From Cocos nucifera (Eukaryota; Streptophyta; Magnoliopsida; Arecales; Arecaceae), in the NCBI GenBank assembly GCA_006176705.1, contig QRFJ01006455.1, positions 1 to 64,000 on the forward strand: 64,000 nucleotides of DNA. Direction: 5' to 3'. Below the pieces are notes generated by a model. The model worked only from the letters and a program-made list of their open reading frames with translations, was not told the origin of the DNA and searched no databases. Position 1 is the stretch's first letter, and every line of letters begins with the position of its first letter. Positions 58,263 through 64,000 of this stretch are shown piece after piece. The translations under genes were made by a program, and so were the position numbers.

Positions 58263-61200
58263 GGCTTATAAAGGATTTTTTTTTCTTTTCTTACAAAAAA
58301 AAATTTACTCATAAATCGATCACTAAAAAAAGGTGCCAATTAAAATTTTTTAAAATTTAAATTTGCAATCAATTTTTTGGTTGCAAAAAAAAATTTATGA
58401 TCGAAAAATCGATCATAAATAATAATTTTTTTCTTTTCTTACCAAAAAAATTTTGAAATCGGTTGCTAAATTGGTCACTAAAATAATTTTTTTCAAATTT
58501 CATATTTACGATTGATCTTTTGTTGCAAAAAATTAAAAAAAAATTGCAACCACAAAATCGATCGTAAATAATAAAAAAGATTTTCTTTTCTTTTCTTTTC
58601 TTACTAAAAAAATTTAGAAATCAGTTGCTAAATCAATTTCTAAAATAATTTTTTTAAAATTCAAATTTATAATTAATTTTTTGGTTGCAAAAACTTAAAA
58701 AAAATTTGCAACCAAAAAATAGGTCGCAAATAATAAAGAAGATAATTTTCTTTTCTTACTAAAAAAATTTAGAAATCGATTGCTAAGTCAATCTCTAAAA
58801 TATTTTTTCAAAATTAAAATTTACAACCAATTTTGTAATAAATTTTTTGATCTCAAAATTTTGCAACCAAAAAATTGATTGTAAAATATTTTAAATATTT
58901 TTAAATTTAAAATAATTTCATAATTTTATGACCAATTTTTTAGTCACATAATTAAATTTTGCAACCAATTTTTTTGTCTCAAAATTTTGCAACCAAAAAA
59001 TTGGTCACAAAATATTTTAGTTATTTTTCTAATTTTAAAATAATTTAAAATGTTTATGATTGATTTTTTGATCATAAAATTAAATTTTTTAATCAATTTT
59101 TTGGTAGCAAAATTTGCAACCAAAAAATCAATCATAAAATATCTTAATTATTTTTTTAATTTAAAATAATTTAAAAATTTTATGATCAATTTTTTGATTG
59201 TAAAATAAAATTTTATAATCAATTTTTTGATCTCAAAATTTTGTAATAAAAAAATCAATCATAAATATATTTTATAATTGAATATAATTTTTTTTATTTT
59301 TATCTGAATATGGTATAATTTTAGAATTTAAAGTCCATCTTCATCATTCACTATTTAAATAATTATTATTAGAGTATTATCATAAAAGATCATCTTAATC
59401 CGGTAGCCCTAGCTATATCGATCAATAAAATTTGATTTCGATGACCATGAATGATCATATGATGATCTAATAGATAGAGACTATCAATGGATTCAAAAAC
59501 TTGCAATGATGATCTTGGTGATATTTATAATATACAATCAAAATTTTATTTTAATCGGATATCATTATCATGGTCAATTTAGCATGGGATAATTTGGACC
59601 GTTAAATAAAAAATGAGTAATCAAAAGATCAACGACATCCAACTATAAGATGATTTTTTATATAAATGATCTTTGCAACTACTTTGATCGTTTGTATTAT
59701 GGTGATCATAAAATTCAAACCATATATATATAAACAATCTAAAACTATATGTCTCTTGATATCCATTCTTAAAGTCCTTAAGTAATTATATTTATGCTTT
59801 TGTAAGATCTACTTAATATGGATGGTTCATATATGCATGATTTAAATTTTATGATCACCATCATTCAAATAATTAAAGTAGTAGCAAAAATTATTTATCT
59901 AAAAAATTATCTTACAATTGAATGATGTTTGGTCTTTTGATTATTCATTTTTAATTTAATAATCCAAATTATCTCATACTAAATTAACTATGATAATGAT
60001 GTCCAATTGAAATAAAATTTTGATAGTATACTATAAGTATTATCAAGATCATCATTATAAGTTTTTGGATCCATCGGTGGTATCTATCTGATCATCATGC
60101 AATCATTCATGACTATCGAAATCAAATTTTATTGATCAACATAGCTAGGACTATCGAATCGAGACAGTCTTTTGTGATGATACTCTAACGATAATTATTT
60201 AGATAATGAACGGTGAAGATAGAGTACTATAAATTTTAAAATTATATTATATTAAAAAAATAAAAAAATAAGTTTTATTTGGTTGTAAAATACATTTGTG
60301 ATCAATTTTTTGGTTGCACAATTTTATAACCAAAAAATTGGTTACAAAATCAATTATAAAATTTTATTTTATGACCAAAATATTGATCATAAATTTTTTA
60401 AACTATTTTAAATTAAAAAATAATTAGGATATTTTATGATCGATTTTTTGGTTGTAAGTTTTGCGATCAAAAAATTGATTAAAAAATTGGTTACAAAATT
60501 TAATTTTATAATCAAAAAATTAATCATAAAATTTTTAAATTATTTTAAACTAAAAAATAATTAAGATATTTTATGACTAATTTTTTGGTTGAAAATTTTA
60601 TGATAAAAAATGATCATAAAATAAATTATAAAAAAATAATTTTATAATCAAAAAATTGGTTATGAAAATTTTAAACTATTTTAAATTAAAAAATAATTAA
60701 GACATTTTACGATCAATTTTTTGGTTGGAAATTTTATGACCAAAAAATTAGTTGCAAAATTGATTGCAAAAAATTAATTTTTCAGCCAAAAAATTGATCA
60801 TAAAATTTTTAAATTATTTTAAATTAAAAAATAATTAAAAGTATTTTATGATTAATTTTTTGGTTGTAAGTTTTATGACCAAATAATTGATCATAAAAAT
60901 TAATTTTATGATCAAAAAATTAATCATAAAATTTTTAAATTATTTTAAATTAAAAATAATTAGGACATTTTGTAATTGATTTTTTGGTTGCAAATTTTAT
61001 GATAAAAAAATCAATCACAAAATTGATTGCAAAAAACTAATTTTATAATTAAAAAATTGATCATAAAATTTTTAAATTATTTTAAATTAAAAATAATAAT
61101 TAAGATATTTTGTAATTAATTTTTTTATTATAAATTTTATGATCAAAAAATTATTCATAAAAAAATAATTTTATGATCAAAAAATTGATCATAAAATTTT

Positions 61201-61861
61201 TAAATTATTTTAAAATAAAAAATAATTAATATATTTTGCGATCAATTTTTTGGTTGCAAAATATTAATTTTGTGATCAAAAAATTAGTTGCAAAAATTTT
61301 AAATTATTTTAAATTAAAAAATAGTTAATATATTTTTTGATCGATTTTTTGATTATAAATTTTATGATCATAAAATTGGTTGCAAAAAATTAATTTTATG
61401 ATTGAAAAATCAATCATAAAATTTTTATATTATTTTAAATTAAAAAATAATTAAGATATTTTGTGATCAATTTTGTCAGTTGCAAATTTTGTGACCAAAA
61501 AATTAATTAGAAAATTAGTTGCAAAATTTAATTTTGTTAGAAAATAATTGATCATAATTTTTTTTAATTATATATTTAAATTAAAAAATAATTAAAGTAT
61601 TTTGAATTCAAAAAATTGAATGCAAAATTTTTAGTTTGAAAAATCAATTGCAAAATTTTACAAAATTAATTTTTTATAAATTAATTTTTATATTTAAATT
61701 TTTGGTTGTAAAATTGATCACAAAATTTTAATTTTGCAATCAATATTTTTGGATATTTATATTTTTTTTTTTAATAATCAATCATAAAATTGATTATAAA
61801 AAATTTTGATTGTAAAATCGATCGTAAATTTTAATAAAAAAATTCAGTTGTAAAATCACTA
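58263..61861. repeat. Subterminal repeat array of the CACTA-type element
   Basis: Dozens of degenerate units in both orientations around TTTTTTGGTTGCAAAATT and AAATTGATCATAAAATT. Adjacent inverse units can pair as short hairpins. Dense subterminal repeats are characteristic of CACTA elements and are thought to bind the transposase. The array is interrupted by a 0.9-kb hairpin at about 59320-60240. No transposase coding sequence was found. Confidence 0.65.
59320..60240. mobile_element. ~0.9-kb long-hairpin element nested in the array
   Basis: A non-repetitive segment whose two halves are inverted copies. Left blocks TTCATCATTCACTATTTAAA, CAATGATGATCTTGGTGAT and ATCATTATCATGGTCAATTTA pair with right blocks ATAATGAACGGTGAAG, TATCAAGATCATCATTATAA and TAAATTAACTATGATAATGAT read in reverse. 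The centre is near 59760. No coding potential. Identity of the arms is high enough to be obvious by eye. Confidence 0.75.
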
Positions 61862-61874
61862 TTTTCTTGTAGTG
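61862..61874. mobile_element. Right terminus of the CACTA-type element
   Basis: TTTTCTTGTAGTG reads CACTACAAGAAAA in reverse, the standard CACTA terminal motif. Directly to the right, LINE sequence continues (ATGTTCTAATTGAGATTGCTCC) as at 12786 in unit A, giving an exact element boundary. Confidence 0.85.
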
Positions 61875-61975
61875 AATGTTCTAATTGAGATTGCTCCAAC
61901 TTCATCAAAAGGTTATTGAAACATTGGTTTTAATAGCTCTAGAAAACATCTTACTAAATAAGAGTCATAAAAAAG
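61875..61975 (-). mobile_element. LINE fragment copy B2, tail
   Basis: Matches 12785-12890 of unit A (GAGATTGCTCCAACTTCA; TTTTAATAGCTCTAGAAAACAT). The roughly 200 bp at 12587-12784 of unit A has no counterpart here, so the transposon composite replaced that stretch. Confidence 0.75.
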
Positions 61976-62014
61976 GAGGGGCATGTAAATGATTACCCAT
62001 GAATCTATGCATAA

Positions 62015-63037
62015 TAAAGGGCTTCAATATTTAAGCTCAAATATGATATGAACTATTTTGAGCCTTACCCATAATCAACCTAAAGTTGGCCCAGCCCAAT
62101 AAGTCTCAGTCGCCTAGGCCTATTTCTAATGCCATTTATAGTAGAGTGCCAATTGTGTTCATCCTTACGCGAATTGCAGATTCACTAGCTCCTATTTTTG
62201 CCCATGAACAGCTAAACATGATCCAAAGTATTTGATTACTCGAATAAAATTTTTATATTTCATAGTTTCACATAAGGACTCCTATTACATTAGCATGTTT
62301 AGTTTTTTAAAACAATCACGCTTACCATTCAAATCCTAAAAGAAACTATTTTGTTGCATTACCATCCATTCAATAAATTATACTGCATTCAAGTGTTCAT
62401 GATAGGATTGGAAGGGTGTCCAGGATAGCTCGAGGCTCGCCCGGCTGGGCTGCCTTCCAGATGGGCCATACTCTAGGCCCGAGAAAATTTGGACCAAGTT
62501 TGGAGTTAAAATTATAGTCGTAGACATTCCCAGACTCAAAGTAATGGACTGATAAGTTAGTCGAGCAACCAACGTTCATCCCAATTTATATGTGGGGCTT
62601 CTTGACGCTCTAAAAATAAAATAAAATAAAATAAAATAAAATCATGAAAAAATAAAAAGGAAGACAAGCGAAAGCTCATCATGTACTCAGACGGTTCTAA
62701 TGTTTCAGGTCGGGGATTAGATCATTCACATTCACGTACCACGGTTGGGATTGTAGTGGGCTCTATTTTGGGGATTCTATTGTTTGCTTCGGGGGGTATT
62801 CGCATTTGGATTCAGAGAAGGAGAAGAGCAGGTAAAATTAGTCCACCTCGCAATATGTAACAATAACATGAGCGGTAATAACTAATTATTTGTGACTACT
62901 ACAAAACTTCCTTAGGTGCCGTTCCCTTTGCTAGTCACCGCAACAACGAATGCAAGGAAGGCAAGGACTGGGAGCTTCCTTTATTTGATTTGGGGACGAT
63001 CATTGCAGCGACCAACAACTTCTCAATCGAAAACAAG
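62015..63037 (+). pseudogene. RLK copy C, truncated at both ends
   Basis: Homology begins inside intron 1 (62015 matches 26548 in copy B) with no lectin exon upstream. The membrane exon 62709-62831 (123 nt, nearly identical to copy A) and part of the juxtamembrane exon 62916-63037 are present. It ends at AATNNFSIENK, just before the GQGGFG loop, and continues into unrelated DNA. A Pro-to-Arg change (CGG) occurs at the start of the membrane exon. Without lectin or kinase it cannot act as a receptor. An (AAAAT)n stretch at about 62610-62643 expands a short A-rich run in the other copies. Confidence 0.9.
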
Positions 63038-64000
63038 TTAATACAGTCAAAAGACCAGATATCTTAGTTAAACACTTAAAAAATGACCAGTGGCACAGGT
63101 AAAAGTTAGGGAACGTATGGTTGCATGTTCTAAAATTCACAAAACCAGAAACTTCCATCGCCACCCCCTGCACGGAAAAAAGGGCATGAACGGATTGTTA
63201 AGGACAAAAGTGCACAAACACCATGAGTTTATCCCATCTCACCTGGATTCAAGAGGACCACGTCGCAACCCAGATAGTCATCAAGTATCTGCAAAAAGGG
63301 TTACCAAAAAAAAAAAAAGACATTAAAACCTGCTTAGGTTCATGAAAAGACAGAACATGCAACTTCTAATGCTAAGCAAGCTGCAAACTTCTCATAATGT
63401 AGGTAACAATTCCAAATTTATGTGGACAAATAATGACACATTTACAAATATTAAGTAAACACCAATAACATGTCGAATCACAAAAATAGAGAAATTTCAA
63501 TATATTATATCTCCAAATCTTAATTGCAAACATCCCTCAAAAAGTATTAATTGCAAAATGTAAAAGACAAATATCTCACTGATAATTAAAAGAAACAAAT
63601 GCAAATAATGCTAACTGCACAGGAAAGCGGACAAAATATTTAGCAAATAGCAATGTAAAATTGGTGAACAACTCTCACATAAAAATCTTAAGGCAAGGTC
63701 TCAAGTACTGGTTTCAGTACCCGTACAAGCCAACTGGTACACTATTAATATGGTAGCCTTTGGAAAAATTTCAATATATTATATCTCACTGCTAATTAAA
63801 AGAAACATATGCAAATAATGCTAACCGCACAGGAAAGAGGACAAACAAGTATTTAGAAAATAGCAATGTAAAATTGGCGAACAACTCTCACATAAAAATC
63901 TTAAAGCAAGGTTTTAAGTAGTGGCTTCAGTACCCATACAAGCCAACTGGTACAGTATTAGTATGGTAGCCTTTGGAACCAACAATCATGATGGGGAATC
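63038..64000. other. Unique flank with a ~270-bp tandem duplication
   Basis: Beyond the copy C breakpoint nothing matches the RLK units. A block beginning AAATTTCAATATATTATATCTC at 63492 recurs at 63765, continuing through AATTAAAAGAAACA, GCACAGGAAAG and GCCAACTGGTAC to TATGGTAGCCTTTGGA. The first copy has extra sequence near 63515-63575. A 78-codon frame at 63090-63326 is Lys/His/Arg-rich and unsupported. No gene was recognised; the sequence looks intronic or intergenic. Confidence 0.55.

Overview
This window is nuclear DNA from a flowering plant. It has spliced genes with GT-AG introns, a G-type lectin S-domain receptor-like kinase (RLK) cluster, and nested plant transposons (Ty1/copia, CACTA, Mutator, hAT, Helitron, LINE). 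The AT-rich intergenic space and the transposon families would fit a monocot, possibly a palm. That placement is inference only.

Layout. Three copies of one RLK gene lie head to tail on the + strand. Copy A (1-2534) enters from the left edge without its lectin exon. Copy B (24310-29735) is complete: seven exons, 814 codons. Copy C (62015-63037) is a broken remnant that stops just before the ATP-binding loop. A and B are each followed by the same downstream unit: non-coding flank, a dead lectin-domain exon, a LINE fragment, a CT/TA microsatellite, then a second LINE fragment. A runs roughly 1-12930; B runs 27284-45431 and resumes at 61875. The two units act as each other's empty-site control, so several insertions can be delimited to the base.

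Insertions. Unit A alone has a 362-bp hAT-type MITE (8-bp target duplication), a 184-bp tandem duplication and a four-copy array of a 311-bp LINE segment. Unit B alone has a Mutator-type MITE in intron 1 (9-bp duplication), a 6.7-kb copia element (34018-40754), a long-hairpin element inside the TA microsatellite, and a composite at 45432-61874. The composite is a solo-LTR-like sequence, then a CACTA-type element lacking its left end, which carries a 10.3-kb copia element (47174-57503) and a 0.9-kb hairpin. Between units A and B (12.9-24.3 kb) lie an 800-bp hairpin element, an orphan copy of the RLK promoter region, a decayed Mutator transposase gene split by the front end of a copia element, a small hairpin MITE, and a Helitron-like element carrying a carboxylesterase fragment and a possible PPR fragment.

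Function. Only copy B looks like an intact gene. Copy A keeps open, correctly phased kinase exons but has Lys in place of the conserved Glu of the SPE (APE) motif. Everything else is decayed or non-coding. I found no tRNA or rRNA gene, CRISPR array or organellar DNA. Coordinates of repeat boundaries were read by eye and, apart from those fixed by target duplications, may be off by tens of bases.
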